Shown here one piece after another: positions 1-9,099 of a DNA stretch of 64,000 nucleotides. The DNA comes from Luteipulveratus halotolerans. GTDB lineage: Bacteria; Actinomycetota; Actinomycetes; Actinomycetales; Dermatophilaceae. The notes beneath the pieces are model-generated. The model searched no databases. It was not told the origin of the DNA and worked only from the letters and a program-made list of their open reading frames with translations. Position numbers and translations under genes: made by a program. Location: contig NZ_LAIR01000002.1 in NCBI RefSeq assembly GCF_001247745.1, positions 1,612,001-1,676,000 of the forward strand, given 5' to 3'. Position 1 is the first letter of the stretch. The number at the start of each line of letters is the position of its first letter.

Positions 1-1047
1 CACCTTGATCGCACTGATCCGCTCCAGCAGTGCCTCGAGCTTCCGGACACTGTCGAAGCCGGCGTCGAGCTGGTCGCGGATGCCGTCGAGGAAGAGCGGC
101 TCGATCGTCTTGAGGATGTTCGGCACCGAGGTGTAGTGCTGGCCGAGGTCCGAGCGCGTGCCGGGCGCGACGATCGCCTGGAACATGGAGCCGAAGATGT
201 CGGGGTTGATCTCGCTCCAGTTCAGCGTGCCGAGCTCGATCAACCGGTCGCGAGCGGCCTTCGTAAACCTCGGCACCGTGATACCTGTGCTCATCGTGAA
301 GAGCCGGCCGTTGACGTAGGGGAACGCCGCCAGGTGCCTCGGCTTGTCCGCGGGCTCCTCGGTGTCCAGGGCCGTGAACAGTGCCGCCAGGAAGTCGTGG
401 ACGTCCGAACCGTCCGCCTGCGTGTGCGAGCCGACCGCATTGGTGAACTGGGTCTCGGTGAAGATCCCGGTGTCCTCGGCGAAGAAGCAGAACAGCAGCC
501 GGGTGAAGAAGACGTTGAGAGCGTGGCGCCCCTGCACCCCATCCATCACGCCGGGGTTGGCCGCGAGGAGCTCGTCGAAGAGCTTGCCCATCCGCTCAGC
601 GGCCTTGACGTCGGCGTGGGCCTCGGACACGTACTGGGCCTTCTCCATGCCTGCCCAGGGCAGGAAGAAGGTGAAGTGCTGGTCGATGTCCCGGATCGGG
701 ATCATCAGGTTCTCGCCGGTCTTGGTGTCGACCGCGAGCAGCTCGTCGTAGTCGGTGACGATGACGAAGCGGGTGCTGTACCGCACCACCGCGGGCGAGG
801 TCTTCAGCTCGTCGATCACGGCTAGGGGGTCGTCGGTCGTCTCCTTGAAGTAGACGACGTTCTTCTGCGCGACCTCGGTTGTCGGGTCCGCGGCGATGTT
901 CAGTGAGCCGTTGCGCAGGCGGGTGACGTTGCTCTGCGGCTTCCCGTACGCGAGCAACAGCTCGAAGATGAACTCGCGGTCGTAGGAGTCACGACCGCCG
1001 AGCGGCGCGACTCGCTCCTCGATGGCCTTCAGGGTGAGCCGAGCCAC
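1..1047 (-). CDS. MmeI-like DNA methyltransferase / type II restriction protein, N-terminal part
   Basis: The reading frame is open from a GTG at 1047 to the left edge (349 codons seen), so the 3' part is outside the window. The GTG is preceded by AAGGGAAC, a fair ribosome binding site. The visible protein contains FPYVNGRLF, then WSEINPDIFGSMFQ and LGQHYTSVPNILK, followed by a PLFLDG segment. This series is typical of MmeI/YeeA-family N6-adenine methyltransferases, where it lies ahead of the SAM-binding and catalytic motifs. I see no convincing PD-ExK nuclease motif in the visible N terminus, so whether it also cuts DNA cannot be told. The catalytic NPPY-type motif would lie beyond the edge. 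It reads away from the tRNA-Pro gene, suggesting an accessory island. Confidence 0.8.
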   Translation of the reverse strand, partial: MARLTLKAIEERVAPLGGRDSYDREFIFELLLAYGKPQSNVTRLRNGSLNIAADPTTEVAQKNVVYFKETTDDPLAVIDELKTSPAVVRYSTRFVIVTDYDELLAVDTKTGENLMIPIRDIDQHFTFFLPWAGMEKAQYVSEAHADVKAAERMGKLFDELLAANPGVMDGVQGRHALNVFFTRLLFCFFAEDTGIFTETQFTNAVGSHTQADGSDVHDFLAALFTALDTEEPADKPRHLAAFPYVNGRLFTMSTGITVPRFTKAARDRLIELGTLNWSEINPDIFGSMFQAIVAPGTRSDLGQHYTSVPNILKTIEPLFLDGIRDQLDAGFDSVRKLEALLERISAIKV

Positions 1048-1195
1048 ACCGTTCCCTTCGTCGCGCCATGTCGTGTTGTGGGTCAGCCTATGTTCGTCGA
1101 TTCCCGGCGGTCAGCAGGCGCTCCGCGTACCCGGTCGCCCTCCCAGCCGTTCCCGGCCGCGCGTCGGCCAACAGCGGTACCGTGAGGGGCCAACG

Positions 1196-1231
1196 AGAAG
1201 GCCCCGACACCGCGTGGTGTCGGGGCCTTCT
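1196..1231. terminator. Perfect 16-bp hairpin between tRNA-Pro and the MmeI-like gene
   Basis: A 16-bp perfect inverted repeat (1196-1211 with 1216-1231) has a GCGT loop. It lies about 95 bases beyond the 3' end of the minus-strand tRNA-Pro and upstream of the MmeI-like gene, so it probably ends tRNA transcription. There is no strong T tract on either side. The rest of 1048-1326 shows no coding potential that I trust. Confidence 0.6.
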
Positions 1232-1326
1232 GCTGATCTTGCGGTGACTCCAGCGGTGACATCGGTCCTGATCGGACCTTCTCCACCACCTCGGTGACCG
1301 CGTTTCCGCTGGTAAACCGACGGATG

Positions 1327-1403
<77 letters not shown>

Positions 1404-1494
1404 ATGCCCACGATCCGGCCGAAACCGCTTCGTGGGCGACCTGAACCTTAGCGCAGGCGCGCCCCGCTCACCCAATCGGGCCGGGCACGCCTCG

Positions 1495-1500
1495 TACGCT
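1495..1500 (+). promoter_or_regulatory. Candidate -10 box (TACGCT) for a leaderless DUF2971 transcript
   Basis: TACGCT ends 6 bases before the ATG at 1507, so transcription would begin at or next to the start codon. There is no Shine-Dalgarno sequence before that ATG. No clear -35 box is visible. Confidence 0.4.
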
Positions 1501-1506
1501 CGGGAC

Positions 1507-2445
1507 ATGGAGCCGACCGAGACTGTCACCGACGGGCTGGTGTGGCACTACACCGACGGTCCTGGCCTGCTGTCCATCGTGCAGTCGGACACACTGTGGT
1601 GCACGGCGTCGTCGTTCCTCAACGACGCCGGCGAGGTCACGCTCGGTGCTCGGATGCTTGTCGAGGAGCTGCAGCGCCGGACGCGCGAAGACCCTCGCTA
1701 CGAGATGCTGCTGCCCTTCGCCGACCGAGCCGAGGACGCTCGACCGGGCGGTCCTGACCAGGGCCCCTCGCCGGGGACCTTCTTCATCCTCAGCGCCGCA
1801 CGCAGTCGCGATCTGCTGGCCATGTGGCGTCTGTACGGCGGGCGCGGCGAGTCGTACGCCGTGGGTCTGGACCCGGAGCAGGAGCTCAGTGTCCTCGGTC
1901 GTGCTGACTCCGACCCGCACGACGTACGGGTGCAGCGCTGGCCCTGGCGTCCGGTGCGCTACAGCGCGTCCGACCAGCAGCTGCTCCTCGACGCGGTGTT
2001 CGACGAGCTGCCGGAGGAGCTGCGGATCGCCCAGCGGCACCTCGCCGACGGCGGCGGCGCCGAAGACCTGGTCGCGCCGCTGGCCGGTCTGCGTGACGAC
2101 ATGGAGGCCGCGCTCATGCTGATCAAGCACGAGGGCTTCGTGGACGAGCGCGAGACGAGGTACTGCGTCGGGATGCACCAGGTCCCGAGCGCCGCTGTCA
2201 CGAGCACCCTGCCACCCGACCTGACCCGATTCCGTCCGACGAGGTACGGCATGGCGCCCTATCTGGTGCTCACCGGTGGAGCCGGTACGCCGGTCGCCAC
2301 CCAGGCGCAGCCGCTGCCCATCCGCGCCGTGGCGGTCTCCCCTTCGCCCAACGGGCAGGCGGCCACCGACTCCATCCGCGCCGCACTCATGGCGGCCGGC
2401 TACGACGTGCCGGTGATCAGATCACGAATTCCGTTCAGGGAGTAA
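1507..2445 (+). CDS. DUF2971 family protein
   Basis: This 312-residue protein of unknown function carries the DUF2971 signature: an N-terminal LVWHYT, then LLSIVQSDTLW, then SSFLNDAGEV, and a middle ILSAARSRDLLAMWRLYG segment. The frame runs upstream through the tRNA on the opposite strand. I chose the ATG at 1507 because the preceding TACGCT box and 6-base gap suit a leaderless mRNA and because family homology begins there. DUF2971 genes often occur in phage-related and defence-related regions. Here the gene sits just behind a tRNA-Pro whose other side carries an MmeI-like gene. The function is unknown. Confidence 0.75.
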   Translation: MEPTETVTDGLVWHYTDGPGLLSIVQSDTLWCTASSFLNDAGEVTLGARMLVEELQRRTREDPRYEMLLPFADRAEDARPGGPDQGPSPGTFFILSAARSRDLLAMWRLYGGRGESYAVGLDPEQELSVLGRADSDPHDVRVQRWPWRPVRYSASDQQLLLDAVFDELPEELRIAQRHLADGGGAEDLVAPLAGLRDDMEAALMLIKHEGFVDERETRYCVGMHQVPSAAVTSTLPPDLTRFRPTRYGMAPYLVLTGGAGTPVATQAQPLPIRAVAVSPSPNGQAATDSIRAALMAAGYDVPVIRSRIPFRE

Positions 2446-2459
2446 GCCGTTCGGGCCGG

Positions 2460-4001
2460 CTAGGAGCGGCGACGCTTCTCGCGGACACGGACCGAGAGCT
2501 CGATCGGGCTGCCCTCGAACCCGAACTCCTCACGCAGACGACGCTCGAGGAAGCGGCGGTAGCCGGCCTCGATGAATCCCGACGCGAACAGCACGAAGCG
2601 CGGCGGCCGCGTCGACGCCTGCGTGGCGAACAGGATGCGGGGCTGCTTGCCTCCGCGCACGGGGTGCGGGTGCGCCGCGACGATCTCGCCGAAGAAGGAG
2701 TTGAGCCGGCCGGTCGGGATGCGCTGGTCCCAGGAGTCGAGGGCGGTCTCGAGGGCCGGCACCAGTCGCTCGACGTGGCGACCGGTGTGCGCCGAGATGT
2801 TGACGCGCGGTGCCCACGGCACCTGCACGAGCTCCTTCTCGATCTCGCGCTCGAGGTAGTAACGGCGCTCCTCGTCGAGCAGGTCCCACTTGTTGAACGC
2901 CAGGACGAGTGCACGCCCGGAGTCGATGACCTGCTGGACGACACGGATGTCCTGCTCGGCGATGCGGTCCTCGGCATCGATCAGGACGACGGCGACCTCG
3001 GCCTTCTCGAGGGCCGTCTGCGTGCGCAGCGATGCGTAGAAGTCCGCTCCCCGGGTCAGGTGCACACGGCGGCGGATACCGGCGGTGTCGACGAACCGCC
3101 ATGTCGTGCCGGCGATCTCGATCATCTCGTCGACCGGGTCTCGCGTGGTGCCGGCGACGTTGTCGACGACGACGCGCTCCTCGCCCGCCAGCTTGTTGAG
3201 CAGCGAGGACTTGCCGACGTTGGGCCGACCGAGCAGCGCGACGCGACGGGGGCCGCCCTGGGCGTACGCGCCGGAGACCGAGGACCGCTCGGGCAGCACA
3301 TCGAGGATCGCGTCGAGCGCGTCGCCGCTCCCCCGGCCGTGCAGGGCCGACACGGGGTAGGGCTGGCCCAGCCCGAACGACCACAGCATCGCGGCGTCGG
3401 CCTCGGTGCGCTGGTCGTCGACCTTGTTGGCGATCAGGACGACAGGCTTGCCCGAGCGGCGCAGCAGCTTGACGACGGCTTCGTCGGTGTCGGTGGCACC
3501 GACGGTCGCGTCGACGACGAACATGACGGCGTCCGCCAGCTCGACGGCGACCTCCGCCTGCTCGGCCACCCGCAGGTGGATGCCGGTGGCGTCGACCTCC
3601 CAGCCGCCCGTGTCGACCAGGGTGAAACGGCGCCCTGACCACTCGGCCTCGTAGGCGACGCGGTCGCGGGTGACGCCCGGCACGTCCTCGACGACCGCCT
3701 CGCGGCGGCCGAGGATGCGGTTGACGAGGGTCGACTTGCCGACGTTGGGCCGGCCGACGACGGCGACGACCGGACGTGACTCGCCCGCGTCGAGGTCGCC
3801 CGCGGCCGGACCGTCGGCCTCCAGCAGCGCGCGGTCCTCCTCGCTGAGGTCGAAGTCCTCGAGGCCGACGCGGAGCGCCTGCTCGACCGAGGCGTCGTGC
3901 TCGACGCTCTCGGCCGGGGTCGACGAGACGTCGTCGGAGGGGTGGTCAGACACGGGATGAGTCCTTGAGTCGGAGGTGAGGTGCCGGTGGGCAGCCTCCA
4001 T
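2460..4001 (-). CDS. der: Ribosome biogenesis GTPase Der (EngA)
   Basis: Der is a double GTPase needed for 50S ribosomal subunit maturation. The protein has two tandem G domains, each starting with GRPNVGKS (near residues 83 and 258), with DTGGW and DTAG switch regions and NKVD/NKWD specificity motifs. A KH-like domain completes the C terminus and ends in basic residues. The total of 513 residues is somewhat longer than usual because of an acidic N-terminal extension of about 75 residues. A GTG at 3953 is an alternative start; neither has a strong ribosome binding site. It lies 14 bases after the acyltransferase and is the last gene of the minus-strand series. Confidence 0.95.
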   Translation of the reverse strand: MEAAHRHLTSDSRTHPVSDHPSDDVSSTPAESVEHDASVEQALRVGLEDFDLSEEDRALLEADGPAAGDLDAGESRPVVAVVGRPNVGKSTLVNRILGRREAVVEDVPGVTRDRVAYEAEWSGRRFTLVDTGGWEVDATGIHLRVAEQAEVAVELADAVMFVVDATVGATDTDEAVVKLLRRSGKPVVLIANKVDDQRTEADAAMLWSFGLGQPYPVSALHGRGSGDALDAILDVLPERSSVSGAYAQGGPRRVALLGRPNVGKSSLLNKLAGEERVVVDNVAGTTRDPVDEMIEIAGTTWRFVDTAGIRRRVHLTRGADFYASLRTQTALEKAEVAVVLIDAEDRIAEQDIRVVQQVIDSGRALVLAFNKWDLLDEERRYYLEREIEKELVQVPWAPRVNISAHTGRHVERLVPALETALDSWDQRIPTGRLNSFFGEIVAAHPHPVRGGKQPRILFATQASTRPPRFVLFASGFIEAGYRRFLERRLREEFGFEGSPIELSVRVREKRRRS

Positions 4002-4015
4002 TGTCGCGTACGCGA

Positions 4016-4693
4016 TCAGCTGTCCGGTGCAGGCCGGTCGCCGGGCAGTGCCATGCCGGTGCGCTCGACCGAGTCGGCGACGTGAGCGGCCAGACGCGAA
4101 CGCAACGTCTCGGACGCCAGTCGCAGCCGCTCGCGGCCTGTGACGTCACCGTCGGGTCGCACGCTGAACGGCTCGCCGAACACCACTTCGAGGTGTCCGC
4201 GCAGCCGCGGCCAGGAGCTGCGTGTGGCACCAGCACCACGGGTGCCGAGGCAGGCCACGGGTACGACGAGGGCGTCAGCCTGCAGTGCGAGCCACGCGGC
4301 GCCTTGCTGGACGGCCCGGACATCGCCGGCCCCGCGAGTGCCCTCGGGAAAGACACCGACCGCGCCGCCGCGCGCGAGGACGGCCCGCGCCGCCGTGAGC
4401 GCCTGCCGGTCGCCGCTGTTCTGATCGATCGGGATCTGACCGACCGCGCGCAGCAGGGCGCCCCACGCCGAGGAGAAGTAGGACTTCTTGACCAGGAAGT
4501 GCACCGGCCTGGGTGCCAGGCAGTAGACCAGCGGTCCGTCGAGGAAGCCGGAGTGGTTGGACACCAGGACGACCGGGCCCGTGCGCGGCACGTGGTGGGT
4601 GCCGCGGTGGCGGGCGTCGTACAGGACAGGCGCGATGACCTGGCCGAGCAGCCGTCCCGCGCGCGCCCCCTGCGGGCCCGGGACCTCAGACAC
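4016..4693 (-). CDS. 1-acyl-sn-glycerol-3-phosphate acyltransferase family protein (PlsC-like)
   Basis: This 225-residue membrane-associated acyltransferase probably acylates lysophosphatidic acid or a related lipid. It shows the PlsC motifs: NHSGFLD (the NHxxxxD catalytic motif) and FPEGTRG, with VPVACLGTRG further on. The GTG start at 4693 overlaps the end of cmk (stop at 4686-4688), which suggests translational coupling. Cmk and a PlsC-like gene just ahead of der is a common actinobacterial arrangement. The exact acyl acceptor cannot be read from the sequence. Confidence 0.85.
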   Translation of the reverse strand: MSEVPGPQGARAGRLLGQVIAPVLYDARHRGTHHVPRTGPVVLVSNHSGFLDGPLVYCLAPRPVHFLVKKSYFSSAWGALLRAVGQIPIDQNSGDRQALTAARAVLARGGAVGVFPEGTRGAGDVRAVQQGAAWLALQADALVVPVACLGTRGAGATRSSWPRLRGHLEVVFGEPFSVRPDGDVTGRERLRLASETLRSRLAAHVADSVERTGMALPGDRPAPDS

Positions 4694-5432
4694 GCTCGCC
4701 CCGGGCGGCCACCACGTCGAGCACCGCGGCCACGGACTGGTCGAAGTCGAGGTCGGAGGTGTCGACTGTCGTGACACCGTCGGCGGCGACCGTGAACTGG
4801 GAGACCGTCGAGTCTCGTGCGTCACGCTGGACCACCTGGGCGCGCGTCGCTTCGACCGACGCCGAGCCGGCATCGCCGTGCAGCTCCTTGGAGCGCCGGG
4901 CGAGCCGTGCCTCCTCCGACGCGGTGAGCAGCACGCGGACGTCGGCGTCGGGTGCGACGACGGTCGTGATGTCGCGACCCTCGGCCACGACGCCGCCCGT
5001 GCGCGCCGCGGTGTCGGCGATGAGCGCGCGCTGGCGCTGGAGCATGTCGGCGCGCACGTCGAGGTTGGTGGCGACCTGCGAGACCGCCTCGGAGATGCGG
5101 CTCTCGCGGATGGCGGCGTCGACGTTGTGACCACCGACGGCGGTGGTCGGCGCGTCGGGGTCGGTGCCGATCTGCAGCGGGAGGTCGCGCGAGGCCTGAG
5201 CGACGGCAGCGACATCGGACAGGTCGGTGCCCTGCTCGAGGCACCACCAGGTGAGCGCGCGGTACATCGAGCCGGTGTCGAGGAAGCCGACGCCGAGCGC
5301 ACGGGCGACCGCCCGCGACACGGACGACTTCCCCGAGCCCGAAGGTCCGTCGATGGCGATCACGAGCTGGTCGGGTGCAGGTGTCGTCGTCACGGCGGTC
5401 AGGTTACTGCCGAGCGACGACGCGCCGCACAT
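4686..5432 (-). CDS. cmk: Cytidylate kinase
   Basis: Cmk phosphorylates CMP and dCMP with ATP in pyrimidine nucleotide supply. The P-loop GPSGSGKSS lies at residues 29-37. DTGSMYRALTW follows, as in other Cmk proteins, then VAEGRDITTVV, and a lid region near LARRSKELHG. The ATG at 5432 is preceded by GAGG at a 7-base gap, which supports this start over the GTG at 5393. It begins 9 bases after the tyrA stop and overlaps the following acyltransferase. Confidence 0.95.
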   Translation of the reverse strand: MCGASSLGSNLTAVTTTPAPDQLVIAIDGPSGSGKSSVSRAVARALGVGFLDTGSMYRALTWWCLEQGTDLSDVAAVAQASRDLPLQIGTDPDAPTTAVGGHNVDAAIRESRISEAVSQVATNLDVRADMLQRQRALIADTAARTGGVVAEGRDITTVVAPDADVRVLLTASEEARLARRSKELHGDAGSASVEATRAQVVQRDARDSTVSQFTVAADGVTTVDTSDLDFDQSVAAVLDVVAARGERV

Positions 5433-5441
5433 CGTCCGACC

Positions 5442-6524
5442 TCAGTCGTGGACGTTCCAGCCGGCGGCGACGAGCGCCTCACGCAACGGCTCGATGGCCG
5501 CCGGGACGACGTAGAGCTCGGCCAGACCGACCGGCCCGCCGCGAGCGTGCTCGATGCGGACGTCCTCGATGCTGACGCCGGCGTCGCCCACGTCGGCGAA
5601 CAGGCGAGCGAGGGAGCCCGGCTCGTCGGGGATGACGGCGATCAGCGTGGCGTAGGTCGTCGGCGGTGCGCCGTGCTTGCCGGGGATGCGGGCCCTGCCC
5701 AGCTGACCGTGCGCGATGGCCTGCGCGAGCACGCCCCTCGCTCCCTCGGTCGCACGGTCGTGCGCGACCTGCTGCAGCGCGGACCGGACCGCGTCGAGAT
5801 CGGCCACGAGATGGTCGACCACCGGCAGCAGCGCCTCGGCGTTGGCCGCGAGGATCTGGGTCCACAGCAACGGATCGGACGCCGCGATCCGCGTGACGTC
5901 GCGCACCCCCTGCCCGGCGAGAGCGACCGCGTCCTCGGGCACCTCGCGAAGCCGGGCCGCGACCAGGCTCGCCGCGACCTGCGGAAGGTGCGACACCGTG
6001 GCCACGGCCGCGTCGTGCTCACGCGCACCCATGACCGTCGGGACGGCACCCGCGGCGAGAGCCATGCGGCGTACGAGGTCGTGCGCCTCGCGCGCACTTC
6101 GGTCGTGGGGGCAGATCACCCAGGTGCGCCCCTCGAACAGGTCGGCCTGCGCCGCGACCGCACCCGAGCGTTCGCGACCGGCCATCGGGTGTGATCCGAC
6201 GTAGCGGCCCACGTGCGCGGGGGCGCGTGCGGTGACGTCGTCGAGGACGGTGGCCTTGACCGAGGCGACGTCCGTGACGAACGCGTCGGGCCATCGCTCG
6301 AGCTCGTCGGCCACGACCTGACCGGCGACGTCGGGCGGCGCGGCCACCACGACGAGATCGGGCGCCGTGTCGTCGTCGACAACACCAGCGCCGAGGTCAC
6401 GCGCCAGCGCGACCGCGGTCGGCGAGATGTCGTGCAGCGACACGCGAATACCCTTGCGGGACAACGCGATCCCGATCGAGGTGCCGAGCAGGCCGGTGCC
6501 GACGACACGGACGTGCTCGGTCAC
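5442..6524 (-). CDS. tyrA: Prephenate dehydrogenase with C-terminal ACT domain
   Basis: TyrA oxidises and decarboxylates prephenate to 4-hydroxyphenylpyruvate in tyrosine synthesis, using NAD(P). The N-terminal nucleotide-binding motif GTGLLGTS is at residues 9-16. SHPMAGRE carries the conserved histidine of this family, and a helical dimerisation domain follows. The last 80 residues (from VIPDEPGSLARL) form an ACT domain, consistent with feedback control by an aromatic amino acid. The GTG start at 6524 overlaps the stop of the pseudouridine synthase gene by 3 bases. Confidence 0.93.
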   Translation of the reverse strand: MTEHVRVVGTGLLGTSIGIALSRKGIRVSLHDISPTAVALARDLGAGVVDDDTAPDLVVVAAPPDVAGQVVADELERWPDAFVTDVASVKATVLDDVTARAPAHVGRYVGSHPMAGRERSGAVAAQADLFEGRTWVICPHDRSAREAHDLVRRMALAAGAVPTVMGAREHDAAVATVSHLPQVAASLVAARLREVPEDAVALAGQGVRDVTRIAASDPLLWTQILAANAEALLPVVDHLVADLDAVRSALQQVAHDRATEGARGVLAQAIAHGQLGRARIPGKHGAPPTTYATLIAVIPDEPGSLARLFADVGDAGVSIEDVRIEHARGGPVGLAELYVVPAAIEPLREALVAAGWNVHD

Positions 6525-7429
6525 AGACCGGCGGCCTTGTAGAGCGCAGCCACCTCGCGCGGGGTCAGGGGCCGCAGCTTGCCGGCGCGCAGCTCTCCGA
6601 GCTTGACCGGGCCGACGTCGGTGCGTACGAGACTCTCGACCGGGTGGCCGACGGCCTCGAGCATGCGGCGTACGACGTGCTTGCGACCCTCGTGCAGCAC
6701 GACCTGGACCAGCGCCTTGCCGGGCTGGGAGTCCACGACCTTGAACGAGTCGACCGACACCGGCCCGTCCTCGAGCTCGACCCCCTCGCGCAGCTGCTTG
6801 CCGAGGTCACGCGGGATCGGGCCCGGGACCATCGCGACGTAGGTCTTCTGCACGCCGTACGACGGGTGCTGCAGCCGGTTGGCGAGCTCGCCGTCGTTGG
6901 TGAGCAGCAGGAGACCCTCGGTGTCGTAGTCGAGCCGGCCGACGTGGAACAGCCTCTCCTTGCGCTGCTCGACGTAGTCACCGACCGATGGCCGTCCGAG
7001 CTCGTCGCTCATGGTCGACACGACGTTGTAGGGCTTGTTGAACGCCAGGTAGATGCGCGAGCCGTCGAGCTGCACGCGCTCACCGTCGACGTGCACGACC
7101 TGCTTGAGCGGGTCGATGCGCACGCCGAGCTCGGTCACGACGTTGTCGTCGACCGAGACGCGCCCCTCGAGGATGAGGTTCTCGCAGGTGCGTCGGCTGC
7201 CGACGCCCGCTGACGCGAGGAGCTTCTGGAGGCGTACGCCGTCGGGGTCGTGGACGTCGACGGCCTCCTTGCGCGGGGTGCGCTCGCGCGGCGGCTGCGT
7301 GGGCTGGCTGCGCTTGGTCGTGCCGGCGTTGCCGCTGCGACGCTGACCGCGCTGCGCGCCCTGGCGGGGGCTCTTGCCGCCGCCGCTGGGCTTGCGACCG
7401 CCGCCCTGGCGGGGCTGGGCCGGGCTCAT
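6521..7429 (-). CDS. rluB: rRNA pseudouridine synthase, RsuA/RluB family
   Basis: This enzyme converts a uridine in rRNA to pseudouridine. It has an S4 RNA-binding domain (from VRLQKLLASAGVGSRR) and a catalytic domain with GRLDYDTEGLLLL, where the aspartate of LDYDT is catalytic. VVRRMLEAVGHPV near the end is typical. The first 60 residues are Gly-, Arg- and Lys-rich and probably disordered, as in many actinobacterial members. It begins 4 bases inside the end of scpB. ScpA-ScpB-RluB is a widely conserved order. The RluB name rests on this context and not on proven target specificity. Confidence 0.92.
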   Translation of the reverse strand: MSPAQPRQGGGRKPSGGGKSPRQGAQRGQRRSGNAGTTKRSQPTQPPRERTPRKEAVDVHDPDGVRLQKLLASAGVGSRRTCENLILEGRVSVDDNVVTELGVRIDPLKQVVHVDGERVQLDGSRIYLAFNKPYNVVSTMSDELGRPSVGDYVEQRKERLFHVGRLDYDTEGLLLLTNDGELANRLQHPSYGVQKTYVAMVPGPIPRDLGKQLREGVELEDGPVSVDSFKVVDSQPGKALVQVVLHEGRKHVVRRMLEAVGHPVESLVRTDVGPVKLGELRAGKLRPLTPREVAALYKAAGL

Positions 7430-8100
7430 CCGTGGCCCTGCTCGACGAGCTCGTCGATCACGTCTGCACCGGGCAGATGTGGTGCGAGCGGGGGCAGCTC
7501 CTCGAGCGAGCCGAGCCCGAGTCGCTGGAGGAAGTAGGGCGTCGTGCCGTAGAGCATCGCGCCTCCTTCGGTGTCCTGGCCGAGCTCGTGGATGAGCCCG
7601 CGCGTGAGCAGGGTGCGGATGACGCCGTCGACGTTGACCCCACGCACTGCGCTCACACGCGAGCGGGAGATCGGCTGCCGGTAGGCGATGACGGCGAGCG
7701 TCTCGAGGGACGCCTGGGTGAGCTTGGCGTGCTGGCCGTCGAGCAGGAACTTCTCGATGACCGGGGCGTAGTCGGCCCGGCTGTATATGCGCCAGCCGCC
7801 GTTGATGGCGCGCAGGGTGAAGCCACGCTGCTGCTCGTCGTACTCGCGCTCGAGGTCGCGCAGGTGGGCGAGCACGTCGTCGGGCGCCATCTCGAGCGCG
7901 CCGGCGAGCTCTTCGTCGGTGACGGGCTGGTCGACGACCATCAGCACCGACTCGATGGCGGTACGGGCGCCGCCCGGGAAGTCGTTGATGTCGAACGCGA
8001 TCTGGTCGGGCTCCTGCTCAGCAGGCTCCCCCGCCACGTCGTCGTGCCCGACGGTCGGGTCGTCCGGTGCGTCGTCAGGGGGTGTCGGGTCGTCGCTCAC
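7426..8100 (-). CDS. scpB: Segregation and condensation protein B
   Basis: ScpB is the winged-helix partner of ScpA and SMC in chromosome condensation. After an acidic leader of about 40 residues, the winged-helix region starts at AIESVLMVVDQPV and includes LETLAVIAYRQPISRSRVSAVRGVN, broken here into its two parts LETLAVIAYRQPIS and RSRVSAVRGVN, the family signature. The GTG at 8100 follows AGAGGA at a suitable distance. The gene overlaps the end of scpA by 26 bases and is itself overlapped by the pseudouridine synthase gene. Confidence 0.94.
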   Translation of the reverse strand: MSDDPTPPDDAPDDPTVGHDDVAGEPAEQEPDQIAFDINDFPGGARTAIESVLMVVDQPVTDEELAGALEMAPDDVLAHLRDLEREYDEQQRGFTLRAINGGWRIYSRADYAPVIEKFLLDGQHAKLTQASLETLAVIAYRQPISRSRVSAVRGVNVDGVIRTLLTRGLIHELGQDTEGGAMLYGTTPYFLQRLGLGSLEELPPLAPHLPGADVIDELVEQGHG

Positions 8101-9094
8101 GCGCGTCCTCTCGTTCGTCGTGCGGGGTGTCGCCGGCGTCGCCGACCGCCGGCGGTGCGTCGGGCTGGTCGGTGTCGCCCTCGTCGAACTCGTCGCTCAC
8201 CTGGACCTGGCCGTCGTCGTCGCCGGTCCAGCGGACCACGAGCTCGCCGAGCGCCTCCTCCTGCTCGAAGGCGATCGCCGCCTCCTTGAACAGCTCGAGC
8301 AGGGCGAGGAACCGCGCGACGATCACGAGGGTCGAGTCGGCGTCCTCGACCAGCGTGCGGAAGGACGCCGTACGCCGCTCGCGCATGCGCTCGACGACCT
8401 TGACCGCTTCCTCGCGCACGCTGACCTGCGCGGCGTGCAGATGGGCGAGCCCCACGGTCGGCTCGGGCTTGGGGGTCATCGCCTTGGCAGCGATGATCGC
8501 GAGCTGCTCGGGCGTGACGTTCATGACCAGCTCGGGCAGCAGGCCGGCGAACCGTTCTTCCAGCCCTGCCTGGCGGGCGGTCATGCGGCCGTAGGTCTCC
8601 ATCCGGTGCGCGAACGTGCCCGCGACCTCCTTGAACGCGCGGTACTGCAGCAGCCGGGCGAACAGGAGGTCGCGCGCCTCGATGAGTGCGAGGTCCTCGT
8701 CGTCGTCCGGTCCGGTCTGCGGCAGCAGGCGGGCGGCCTTGAGGTCGAGCAACGTGGCCGCCACCAGCAGGAACTCCGACGCCTGGCCGAGGTCCCAGTC
8801 GGTGTCGTCCGCCTGCGCCTGGCGGATGTGGGCCATGAAGTCGTCGGTGACCTTGGCGAGCGCGATCTCGGTGACGTCGAGCTTGTGCTTGGAGATCAGG
8901 CCGAGCAGCAGGTCGAACGGCCCGGAGAAGACGTCCAGGCTGACCTGGAACGGGGCCGAGGCCGCACGTCGGGTGATCACACCGCCGGGTGTCACCTCCG
9001 GGGTGGGAGCGGGTGAGGCGTCCGGAGCCGCAGCGGAGTCCTCGTGCACCGCGTCAGCGGCCTCCGACAGCGCGGAGGCCTGGTCGACGGTCAT
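8075..9094 (-). CDS. scpA: Segregation and condensation protein A (kleisin)
   Basis: ScpA is the kleisin subunit that bridges the SMC heads. The kleisin N-terminal motif FSGPFDLLLGLI and HKLDVTEIALAKV are plain, followed by SEFLLVAATLLDLKAARLL split across the next helix. The C-terminal winged-helix segment reads RFLALLELFKEAAI. An Ala- and acid-rich tail (after residue 300) and an N-terminal extension make it 339 residues, longer than the family's roughly 250. It starts 5 bases after the parA stop. Confidence 0.93.
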   Translation of the reverse strand: MTVDQASALSEAADAVHEDSAAAPDASPAPTPEVTPGGVITRRAASAPFQVSLDVFSGPFDLLLGLISKHKLDVTEIALAKVTDDFMAHIRQAQADDTDWDLGQASEFLLVAATLLDLKAARLLPQTGPDDDEDLALIEARDLLFARLLQYRAFKEVAGTFAHRMETYGRMTARQAGLEERFAGLLPELVMNVTPEQLAIIAAKAMTPKPEPTVGLAHLHAAQVSVREEAVKVVERMRERRTASFRTLVEDADSTLVIVARFLALLELFKEAAIAFEQEEALGELVVRWTGDDDGQVQVSDEFDEGDTDQPDAPPAVGDAGDTPHDEREDARERRPDTP

Positions 9095-9099
9095 CGGGA

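Noticed and set aside
4557..6194. 545-codon plus-strand frame opposite cmk and tyrA
   Set aside because: Shadow of the strongly conserved minus-strand genes.
7432..9016. Long plus-strand frames opposite scpB and scpA
   Set aside because: No domain, opposite unmistakable scpA and scpB.
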